Origin: JAWVFM01 sp963739355
GTDB taxonomy: Bacteria; Actinomycetota; Thermoleophilia; Solirubrobacterales; 70-9
DNA length: 64,000 nucleotides
Assembly (NCBI GenBank): GCA_963739355.1
Contig: CAVUAD010000005.1
Location: forward strand, 248,001 to 312,000
Direction of reading: 5' to 3'
Shown here piece after piece: positions 8,525 to 17,869 of this stretch. The notes under the pieces are model-generated. The model saw nothing but the letters and a program-made list of their open reading frames with translations, was not told the origin of the DNA and searched no databases. The position numbers and the translations under genes were made by a program. Positions within the stretch are counted from its first letter, which is position 1. Each line of letters opens with the position of its first letter.

Positions 8525-9361
8525 CTACGGCGCCGCGGCGCTCTCCGCCAGCGCGCCGCCGCGGGCGCTGACGCTCTCGTCCTGGGTGAGGCGGTGCGCG
8601 AGGTAGACCGGGATGGCGGAGAGCACGACCACGAAGAGCGCGACGACGTTCACGATCGGCAGCTCCCGTGGGCGGAAGAGGTTGTCGAAGATCCAGATCG
8701 GCAGCGTCTGCTGGCCGGCTCCGATGGTGAACGTGGTGACGATGATCTCGTCGAAGGACAGGGCGAACGCCAGCAGCGCTCCGGCGGCGAGGGCGGAGCG
8801 CATGTTCGGCAACGTCACGTAGCGGAAGGTCTGCCAGGTGTGGGCGCCGAGGTCCGCCGATGCCTCCTCGAACGAGGATGAGCTGCGGCGCAGGCGGGCG
8901 ACGGCGTTGTTGTAGACGACGACGATGCAGAAGGTGGCGTGCCCGACGATCACGGTCAGCAGGCTGAGCGGGATCCCGAGGACCTGCGTGAAAGTGTCCG
9001 ACAGCGCGACGCCGGTGACGATGCCCGGAAGCGCGATGGGGAGGATGACGAGGAACGAGATCGTCTCGCGCCCGAAGAAGCGGTGGCGGGCAACGGCGAT
9101 CGACGCCAGGGTCCCCAGGGTCAGAGCGATGACGGTGGCGGCCAGCCCGACCTCGACCGAGGTCTTCAGTGCGTTCTTGGCATCCGTGTCGTGGATCGCC
9201 TGGGTGAACCAGTGCGTCGTGAAGCTCGGTGGCGGCCACTCGAGGATGGCCGACGAGTTGAACGCGTAGATGAAGATCACGAGCAGCGGGATGTAGATGA
9301 ACGCCAGCGTCACGCCGACGCCGAAGCGCAGAAGGATCGAGGAGCGTCGCGAGAGCCTCAT
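8525..9361 (-). CDS. potC: polyamine ABC transporter permease (PotC-like)
   Basis: A 278-residue inner-membrane permease with six predicted transmembrane segments. It carries the binding-protein-dependent permease EAA loop (EEASADLGAHTWQTFRYVTLPNM). The ATG (9361-9359) overlaps the stop of the preceding permease gene as ATGA. Order ATPase, binding protein, PotB, PotC on one strand, with 4-nt couplings, is the full spermidine/putrescine importer set. Substrate is inferred from family resemblance and the adjacent catabolic genes. Confidence 0.88.
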   Translation of the reverse strand: MRLSRRSSILLRFGVGVTLAFIYIPLLVIFIYAFNSSAILEWPPPSFTTHWFTQAIHDTDAKNALKTSVEVGLAATVIALTLGTLASIAVARHRFFGRETISFLVILPIALPGIVTGVALSDTFTQVLGIPLSLLTVIVGHATFCIVVVYNNAVARLRRSSSSFEEASADLGAHTWQTFRYVTLPNMRSALAAGALLAFALSFDEIIVTTFTIGAGQQTLPIWIFDNLFRPRELPIVNVVALFVVVLSAIPVYLAHRLTQDESVSARGGALAESAAAP

Positions 9362-10254
9362 AGGTGCTCGAATGCTCCGAGCTTGCGGGCGATCAACAGG
9401 TAGATGACCATCACGACGATCGGCACGGTTGCGAATGCCGAGGCCAGCGGCAGGTTGTTGGTGATGTTCTGGCTGACGACGTTGCCGATCAGCTGCGTGT
9501 TCGAGACCAGCTGCGGCGTGATGAAGTCGCCGAGCGTCAGCGAGAACGTGAAGATCGAGCCGGCGACGATCGCCGGGAAGGCCAGCGGCAGGATCACGCG
9601 CCTGAACGTCTTGCCGGGGTGAGCCCCGAGGTCCTCCGAGGCGGAGAGCAGCGAGTCCGGGATGCGCTCCAGGCCCGCGTAGATGGGGATGATCATGTAG
9701 GGGAGCCACAGGTAACTCATGACCAGCCAGATCGCGGTGAGCCCGTAGGAGGGTCCATGGAGCCCGAACGGGCTGAGCGCCCAGTTGATGACGCCGTCGT
9801 GGGAGAGCATCGTTCGCCACGCGTAGACCTTCACCAGGTAACCGGACCACAGTGGCATCAGGACGAGCACCACGAGCAGCGCCTTGGCCTTCGGCTTGGC
9901 GAGCTTGGCCATGTAGAAGGCGATCGGGAAGGCGAGGAGCACGTCCGTGATCGTCACGAGGCCCGCCGTGCGGATGGTTCGCCATGCGACCTCGCGGTAG
10001 ACAGGGTCGTTGGCGATGGTCTTGAAGTTCTCGCCCGTGAGGTTGCGGGAAACCTCCCCCGAGAGCGGGTCGACGCCCCAGAGGGCCGCGACCAGCAGGA
10101 TCGCGAGCGAGCCCAGGTAGCCGACCACCAGCCAGGCCACCGGGCCCGCGAGGAGCGCGCCGACCTGTAGGCGCGGGCGGCCGTGGAGGAGGTCGGCGAG
10201 CCTGTGGCCCACCGACCTCCTCGGTGCCGGGGCGCTTACCCCGGCCGCTTCCAC
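9358..10254 (-). CDS. potB: polyamine ABC transporter permease (PotB-like)
   Basis: A 298-residue permease with six membrane segments and an EAA loop (SASEDLGAHPGKTFRRVILPLA). The GTG at 10254 is the first usable in-frame start. An ATG that overlaps the upstream stop (TGATG at 10278-10282) opens a different frame which closes after 14 codons, so translation coupling may act through that mini-ORF. It pairs with PotC, whose start overlaps its stop. Confidence 0.87.
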   Translation of the reverse strand: MEAAGVSAPAPRRSVGHRLADLLHGRPRLQVGALLAGPVAWLVVGYLGSLAILLVAALWGVDPLSGEVSRNLTGENFKTIANDPVYREVAWRTIRTAGLVTITDVLLAFPIAFYMAKLAKPKAKALLVVLVLMPLWSGYLVKVYAWRTMLSHDGVINWALSPFGLHGPSYGLTAIWLVMSYLWLPYMIIPIYAGLERIPDSLLSASEDLGAHPGKTFRRVILPLAFPAIVAGSIFTFSLTLGDFITPQLVSNTQLIGNVVSQNITNNLPLASAFATVPIVVMVIYLLIARKLGAFEHL

Positions 10255-10279
10255 GGCGCTGCGATTCGGGAGACCTGCA

Positions 10280-11515
10280 TCACCCCTTGATGTCGGTCCA
10301 GGCGTTCACCCAGTCGTTGTAGTCCATGCAGACGTCACCGCGGTCGTCGCCGCAGTCCGACACCGGGGTGTTCCAGTAATAGACGCGCTTCCAGAACGAC
10401 GGATCCGCTGCGTGGTAGTCGTCGCAGAAATTCGGATCAGACGTCTCGTCGCACGCCTTGCTCTGCGCGGGCGCCTCGCCGAAGTACTCGGCGATCTGCG
10501 CGTTCGCCTTGGGCGAGATCACGTAGTTCATCCACATGTACATGCAGTTGGGATGGGCGGCCTGGCTGGAGATCATCCAGGTGTCCGACCATCCGGTCGC
10601 GCCCTCGCTGGGGAGGAAGCCCTGACTCGCTGGGCTTGCCGCCACCGGCTGATGGTCGCCCTTGAGCGCGAAGTACTGGTACTGCCAGGTCGTGCCGATC
10701 TCGTCGTCACCGTTGGTGAACGCCGAGATCTGCTTCGCCGCGTCCGACCAGTACTCACCTACGTACGGGCGCTGCTTCTTCAGCAGGTCCACCGCGGCGT
10801 TGAACTGATTCTCGTCCAGCTCGTACGGGTTGGTGATCTTCAGGCTCGGGTCGTGCGCCTTCAGGTACACCGCGGCGTCCGCGATGTAGATCGGGTCGTC
10901 GTAGGCCGAGATCTTGCCCTTGTACTTCGCCGCCTGCTTCGGGTCGAGGATCGAGCCCCAGCTGGTCGGCGCGGGCTTGACCGAGTCCGAGTTCCACATC
11001 AGCAGGTTGGCTCCGCGACCGTGCGGGATGCCGTAGTGGACCCCGTCGAACGTGTTGTACGACTGGTCCTTGATGTCCGGGAACACGGTCTTGTAGTTCG
11101 GCACGAGGTCCACGTTCACCGGAGCGACGTCGCCGCCGGCGACGAGCCGCGCGGTCGCGTTGCCCGAGGCCGAGACGCCGTCGTACTGACCGGTCCGCAT
11201 CAGCTGGACCATCTCGTCCGACGTGCCCGCATCCTTCTTCTTGACGGTGCAGCCCGTCTGCTGCTCGAACGGCTTCACCCACTGGTTCTCGACGTAGCCC
11301 GGCCACTCGATCAGGTCGAGCTCGCCCTCGCCCTTGGTGACCTTCTGCAGCATCCCCTCCGTGCTGCCCGTGCTCGTGGTGCTGGAGCTCGACCCGCACC
11401 CGGCCGCCAGCGCGGCCAGGAACGCGACCAGCGCTCCGGCGATCAGCCAGGCGGTGAGCGCCGGCCTTCCGTGCGACCTCCCGGCCGCCCTCTTCGAATT
11501 TCCCGGACTTCTCAT
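10280..11515 (-). CDS. potD: polyamine ABC transporter substrate-binding lipoprotein (PotD/PotF-like)
   Basis: A 411-residue exported lipoprotein. A long basic n-region is followed by a hydrophobic stretch and the lipobox LAAGC near residue 37. The mature part begins ELDLIEWPGYVENQWVKPFE, as in periplasmic polyamine-binding proteins, and later has TSWGSILDPK and GATGWSDTWM. The ATG at 11515 overlaps the ATPase stop (ATGA) and has GGGGAG upstream. It captures the substrate outside the membrane for PotBC. Several extra Cys pairs near the C-terminus (ACDETSDPNFCDD, SDCGDDRGDVC) may form disulfides. Polyamine as ligand is inferred. Confidence 0.88.
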   Translation of the reverse strand: MRSPGNSKRAAGRSHGRPALTAWLIAGALVAFLAALAAGCGSSSSTTSTGSTEGMLQKVTKGEGELDLIEWPGYVENQWVKPFEQQTGCTVKKKDAGTSDEMVQLMRTGQYDGVSASGNATARLVAGGDVAPVNVDLVPNYKTVFPDIKDQSYNTFDGVHYGIPHGRGANLLMWNSDSVKPAPTSWGSILDPKQAAKYKGKISAYDDPIYIADAAVYLKAHDPSLKITNPYELDENQFNAAVDLLKKQRPYVGEYWSDAAKQISAFTNGDDEIGTTWQYQYFALKGDHQPVAASPASQGFLPSEGATGWSDTWMISSQAAHPNCMYMWMNYVISPKANAQIAEYFGEAPAQSKACDETSDPNFCDDYHAADPSFWKRVYYWNTPVSDCGDDRGDVCMDYNDWVNAWTDIKG

Positions 11516-12615
11516 GCCGAGCTCCCCTTTCCTCTCTCGTTGGGGACGGCCACGGCATGCTCCGCGCGCCATCCAACCGTTACGTCCCGGCCCTTCTCCG
11601 CGAGCGCCTCCTCAGAGGTCGTCTCGAGGTTCTGCCGGACCACCAGAAGCTCTCCGCCGCGATCGAGCGCGACGAGATAGCGGGTCATCATGCCCGCGTA
11701 GGCGACGTCGGCGACCTTGCCGCGTTCGGTGACGAGACCGTCGCTGGAATCCCCGGCCTCCACCAGGCGAAGCTTCTCGGGACGGATCGTCACGCTGCGG
11801 CCGTCGCGCTCCAGCACGTTGGAGACGCCGACGAAGCCGCCGACGAAGCGCGTCCCCGGTTGCTCGTAGATCTCCGCCGGGGCGCCGACCTGCTCGATGC
11901 GTCCCTCGTTGAAGACGGCGACGCGATCGCTCATCGTAAGCGCCTCGTCCTGATCGTGGGTGACGTAGATGAAGGTGATCCCGACCTGGCTCTGGATCCC
12001 CTTGAGCTCCACCTGCATCTGCTCGCGCAGCTTCAGATCGAGCGCCCCGAGCGGCTCGTCCAGCAACAGGACACGCGGCCGGTTGACGATTGCCCGCGCG
12101 AGCGCCACGCGCTGGCGCTGGCCTCCCGACAGCTCGGAGGGCTTGCGCTCCTCGTAGCCGGCGAGGCGCACCATCTCGAGCGCCTCGTCGCGGCGCTTCG
12201 AGCGGTCCGCCTTGTCGGCCTTCTTGACGCGCAGGCCGTACTCGACGTTCTGCGCGACCGTCATGTGAGGGAACAGCGCGTAGTCCTGGAAGACGGTGTT
12301 GACGTCGCGGTCGTAGGGGGGTAGCCCGGTGACGTCACGGCCCGCGAGCTCGACGCTGCCCGTGTCCGGCTCCTCGAACCCGGCGATGAGACGAAGCGTT
12401 GTGGTCTTGCCGGACCCGGAGGGCCCGAGCAGCGTGAAGAACTCGCCCGCGGCGATCTCGACGTCGACACCGGCGACGGCCTGGACTTCGCCGTAGGACT
12501 TGCGCAGGGCGGTCAGCTTGACGTCGGGCACATCAGCGCCCGCGGCGGGCGCAGCGGCGACGGTTGGGGCATCGGCCCCGGGGTCGCCAGACGTGATCGC
12601 TTCGGTCCTCTCCAC
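11512..12615 (-). CDS. potA: polyamine ABC transporter ATP-binding protein (PotA)
   Basis: A 367-residue importer ATPase with Walker A GPSGSGKTT, signature LSGGQRQR, Walker B VLLLDEPLGALD, H-loop YVTHDQDEA and a C-terminal TOBE region. The GTG start at 12615 gives an Ala/Pro-rich 30-residue N-terminal extension before the first strand (VKLTALRKSYGEVQAV). It opens the operon ATPase, binding protein, permease, permease. It resembles the ATPase at 174-1223, so the two transporters are paralogous. Confidence 0.92.
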   Translation of the reverse strand: MERTEAITSGDPGADAPTVAAAPAAGADVPDVKLTALRKSYGEVQAVAGVDVEIAAGEFFTLLGPSGSGKTTTLRLIAGFEEPDTGSVELAGRDVTGLPPYDRDVNTVFQDYALFPHMTVAQNVEYGLRVKKADKADRSKRRDEALEMVRLAGYEERKPSELSGGQRQRVALARAIVNRPRVLLLDEPLGALDLKLREQMQVELKGIQSQVGITFIYVTHDQDEALTMSDRVAVFNEGRIEQVGAPAEIYEQPGTRFVGGFVGVSNVLERDGRSVTIRPEKLRLVEAGDSSDGLVTERGKVADVAYAGMMTRYLVALDRGGELLVVRQNLETTSEEALAEKGRDVTVGWRAEHAVAVPNERGKGSSA

Positions 12616-12736
12616 TTGCTCGACGGGGCAACGCCGCGTCGAGGCGGACGCTACCTCATGCCTACGCCAATTGGAATGCCGACCATACCTTCGGCCGGCG
12701 GAAGGGCGGGCCTTGGGCGATCGATATGCGACGGAG

Positions 12737-12755
12737 CCGCCCGCCGCGCGGGCGG
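12737..12755 (-). terminator. hairpin after the NlpC/P60-like gene
   Basis: CCGCCCGC, loop CGC, GCGGGCGG: a perfect 8-bp stem about 30 nt downstream of the stop of the secreted peptidase-like gene on the minus strand and ahead of the polyamine operon. It probably separates the two transcription units. Confidence 0.5.
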
Positions 12756-12783
12756 GGGCTCACGTCGTCATTCGAGAGAGGGT

Positions 12784-13401
12784 TTAGAGGCCGGTCTTGT
12801 GGCGGATCGTGAACGACTTCGGGCTCTCGTAGCCCATCGTCTTGGCCCAGCCGGGACCGCCGCCGGGCGTGTCCGCCGTGTCGAAGCGCAGGCCGGCGAT
12901 CGTCATGAACGCGTGGCCGCCGTTCGCGTAGACCGTGATCCACTTGCCCTTGCCGCGGGTGCCCCACTTCTCCATGGGCCCGGACGGCTCGGGGGCGTTG
13001 ATCGCCTTGGCCGCGTGAAGGACGTAGCTGACGGTGCCCGAGCAGTCGTACTTCGACGTCTTGAAGCCCTGGTACTTCGCGAGCGCCTTCGGGTTCCAGA
13101 TCGGGTGGCCGCCCTTGTACTCGTGGCCGCCGCCGAGCATGTACGCGTGGCCCTTCGCGATCTTGTTGGCCGCCGCGATCGCGGCCTTGATCCGCGCCGG
13201 TGCGCTCTTCGGCGCAAACGCCGTCTGGCCGTGAAGCTTTGCCTTGGCGCCCTTCACCGTGCGGTGATGCGATGGGGTTGCGGATACGCCGCCGCCGGCG
13301 AGGGCCGGGCTGGCGATCACTCCCGAGCCGAGCAGGCCACACGCGGCGATGGCCGCGAGCCCTGCCCGGGCCTTGTGCTTGTTGTGGGAACGCTGAATCA
13401 A
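12784..13401 (-). CDS. secreted NlpC/P60-like cell-wall peptidase family protein
   Basis: A 205-residue exported protein with a signal peptide ending ...ASPALA near residue 36. The candidate nucleophile Cys120 is in KYDCSGTVSYVL and His163 in NGGHAFMTI, the order and spacing of the NlpC/P60 Cys-His fold. The middle segment (AYMLGGGHEYKGGHP) resembles the GG-rich substrate groove. The start is TTG at 13401 with AAGGAGA upstream. The leader carries a c-di-AMP riboswitch and a good promoter. Peptidoglycan hydrolases are classic targets of that riboswitch, which supports a role in wall remodelling. Cleavage activity is inferred. Confidence 0.8.
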   Translation of the reverse strand: MIQRSHNKHKARAGLAAIAACGLLGSGVIASPALAGGGVSATPSHHRTVKGAKAKLHGQTAFAPKSAPARIKAAIAAANKIAKGHAYMLGGGHEYKGGHPIWNPKALAKYQGFKTSKYDCSGTVSYVLHAAKAINAPEPSGPMEKWGTRGKGKWITVYANGGHAFMTIAGLRFDTADTPGGGPGWAKTMGYESPKSFTIRHKTGL

Positions 13402-13411
13402 ACCGTCTCCT

Positions 13412-13545
13412 TGGTCGGCCTACGGGGTTAGCTGACGGGCTGGCGCTTAGGAGTCGCGCCCCCACCTGTGTCAGGTGAGTTAGCCCCGGAACGATTTGGT
13501 TCCCCCGCTCCCCGTCTTGGATCGACGGGGACTCGGCATTTCCGG
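13412..13545 (-). promoter_or_regulatory. c-di-AMP (ydaO-yuaA) riboswitch
   Basis: Read on the minus strand, the leader contains GACGGGGAGCGGGGGAACCA, then GGGGCTAACTCACCT paired with AGGTG, then CCGTCAGCTAACC and GTAGGC just before the ribosome-binding site. These blocks in this order are the conserved core of the actinobacterial ydaO/yuaA element, which senses c-di-AMP and usually turns off cell-wall hydrolase genes. The 3' end lies about 10 nt from the TTG start at 13401. I identified it by motif recall, not by covariance search. Confidence 0.8.
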
Positions 13546-13561
13546 TTACTGAAGTTGCGGC

Positions 13562-13590
13562 ACCCTACATGATTCGTCAGTCGTCTGCAA
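13562..13590 (-). promoter_or_regulatory. promoter for the riboswitch and peptidase gene
   Basis: On the minus strand, TTGCAG (13590-13585), a 17-nt spacer and TAGGGT (13567-13562) form a good housekeeping-type promoter. Transcription would start about 13555, immediately before the riboswitch. Confidence 0.65.
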
Positions 13591-13646
13591 GCACCTGCTA
13601 ATCAGAGTGTGCAATTCAGCACTAGGTGTGCGTAAATTGCGCGATT

Positions 13647-13943
13647 TTAAGCGGTCGTCGCGGCCGGATTGGCGGCGGCCCACTCAACAATTCGCTTGGA
13701 CTCCGTGATCACCTCGCCGTCGTCGAGGACGAGCACCGGGACGACTCTCTGTCCCGAGATCTCCTCCACCTCGCGGCGGCCGTCCGTCGTAACGTGCAGG
13801 AAGCTCGGGCCGATGCCGAGGCCATGGACCTTGACGACCTCGGGCTCGTGGCCGGCCCCCTTCAGCGCGTTGTAGGCGTTCGCGCAGGGATGGCCGCCCG
13901 GGCGCAGTGTTTGGAAGGTTCCCCAGCAGATATAGAGCTTCAC
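13647..13943 (-). CDS. thioredoxin-fold (GST N-terminal/glutaredoxin-like) protein
   Basis: A 98-residue single-domain protein. KLYICWGTF starts the first strand, GGHPCANAYNAL holds a lone Cys at the redox position, and VPVLVLDDGEVITESKRIVEW is the cis-Pro loop and C-terminal helix of the GST N-terminal/glutaredoxin fold. With one Cys and no second domain, it is more likely a monothiol-type or binding protein than a classical GST. The GTG start at 13943 has TAGGCT exactly 6 nt upstream (13955-13950), indicating a leaderless message. The SDR gene diverges from it 55 nt away. Confidence 0.75.
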   Translation of the reverse strand: MKLYICWGTFQTLRPGGHPCANAYNALKGAGHEPEVVKVHGLGIGPSFLHVTTDGRREVEEISGQRVVPVLVLDDGEVITESKRIVEWAAANPAATTA

Positions 13944-13984
13944 GGACCGAGCCTAGCTTGGGCGGGGCGCCGAACGCACCCTGG

Positions 13985-13990
13985 TAGGTT
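13985..13990 (+). promoter_or_regulatory. start-proximal -10 hexamer TAGGTT (SDR/aconitase unit)
   Basis: TAGGTT lies 8 nt before the GTG of the SDR gene and no Shine-Dalgarno sequence is present. This suggests a leaderless or nearly leaderless transcript that also carries aconitase. Confidence 0.45.
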
Positions 13991-13998
13991 CCAAAGCA

Positions 13999-14795
13999 GT
14001 GAAGCTCGACGGCAAAACCGCCCTGCTGACCGGCGCGACTGGTGGCCTTGGCAGGGCGATCGCGAGCGCCCTTGCGGAGCGCGGGGCGAGTGTCGTGGTC
14101 AGCGCGCGCCGCGCCGAGGAGCTGACCGAGCTGGCGAGCTCGCTGCCCGGCGAGGGACATCGCGTGGCGGTTGCCGACCTCGCCCTCGACGGGGCCGCCG
14201 ACCGCCTGGTTGCCGAGGCCGGTCAGGTCGACGTCCTCGTCGCCAATGCGGGCCTACCGGGGACCGGGCGGCTCGAAGCCTTCTCCGAGCAGGAGCTGAC
14301 GCGTGCCCTGCGCGTGAACCTCGAGGCGCCGATGCGGATGGCGCGGGTCCTCGCGCCGGCGATGGCCGAACGCGGCGAGGGGCAGCTCGTGTTCGTCGCC
14401 TCGCTGGCCGGCAAGTCGCCGGTCCCCCTCAGCTCCGTCTACAACGCGACGAAGTTCGGCCTGCGCGGGTTCGCCATGGGACTGCGGTGCGACCTTGCGG
14501 GTACAGCGGTTGGCGTGTCGTTGATCTCACCGGGTTTCGTGCGCGACGCCGGCCTGTTCGCGGACTCGGGGGCCAAGGCGCCGCCGGGGTTGGGCACGAC
14601 GACATCGCGCAAGGTCGCCGCCGCCGTGATCCGCGCGATCGAGCACGACAAGCAGGAGGTGGCGGTCGCCCCGCTGCGGCAGCGGGCGCTCAGCCACCTG
14701 GCCCTCGCGACGCCGTCGATGGCGGTCCGCATCAACAGCGGCGGCACCGCCCACAAGTCGGCGGACAGCGTCGCCCAAGGCCAATTGGAGAAGCG

Positions 14796-14799
<4 letters not shown>
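13999..14799 (+). CDS. SDR-family oxidoreductase
   Basis: A classical short-chain dehydrogenase/reductase of 266 residues. The NAD(P)-binding TGATGGLGRA is near residue 12, NAG (VANAGLPG) near residue 81, the catalytic Ser in LVFVASLAGKS and the YxxxK in VYNATKFG. The C-terminal 60 residues are longer than a minimal SDR and Arg/Ala-rich. The GTG start is 8 nt after TAGGTT. The stop overlaps the aconitase start (ATGA), so the two are translationally coupled. The substrate is unknown; acyl or retinol-type short-chain alcohols are common for this subgroup. Confidence 0.85.
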
Positions 14800-17600
<2,801 letters not shown>

Positions 17601-17614
17601 GCGCGGCACCCTAT

Positions 17615-17644
17615 TTGACACGGGAACCACCGATCGGAGACAAT
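17615..17644 (+). promoter_or_regulatory. consensus-like promoter after aconitase
   Basis: TTGACA (17615-17620), an 18-nt spacer and GACAAT (17639-17644) sit 14 nt after the aconitase stop. No open reading frame follows on this strand; tandem hairpins follow instead. Confidence 0.5.
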
Positions 17645-17649
17645 GAGCT

Positions 17650-17740
17650 GAGCCTTCAGGGAGAAATAACAAGGCTCGTCCCCGGCTAGTCCCGCCTCCG
17701 GGGACGACCGCGTCGGCATCCCTCCCTGGCTACCGACGCG
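17650..17740 (+). ncRNA. candidate small RNA or tandem bidirectional terminator: three consecutive hairpins
   Basis: Three perfect stems follow the promoter-like site. GAGCCTT/AAGGCTC (17650-17656 with 17671-17677) has a 14-nt loop. CGTCCCCGG/CCGGGGACG (17677-17685 with 17698-17706) and CGCGTCGG/CCGACGCG (17709-17716 with 17733-17740) follow. The predicted transcription start, about 17651, falls at the first stem. Aconitase and the LAL regulator converge here, so the stems could equally be bidirectional terminators. No known RNA family was recognised. Confidence 0.4.
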
Positions 17741-17869
17741 CAGGCGGCGTGTGCGGGCTGTGTGGACCCCCTGCCTCCACCAGCCCCGCCGCCGCCATTC
17801 CCGAACGCCCTCACGACCCCCCGGCCCGCTTCTTCGTCGAATACGAATGGTCGCGGCGCGTGTCCGAAT

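Noticed and set aside
17601..17869. SRP (4.5S) or 6S RNA gene in the gap after aconitase.
   Set aside because: The conserved SRP apical loop is absent and the stems do not form one long hairpin; only a generic small-RNA candidate is kept.
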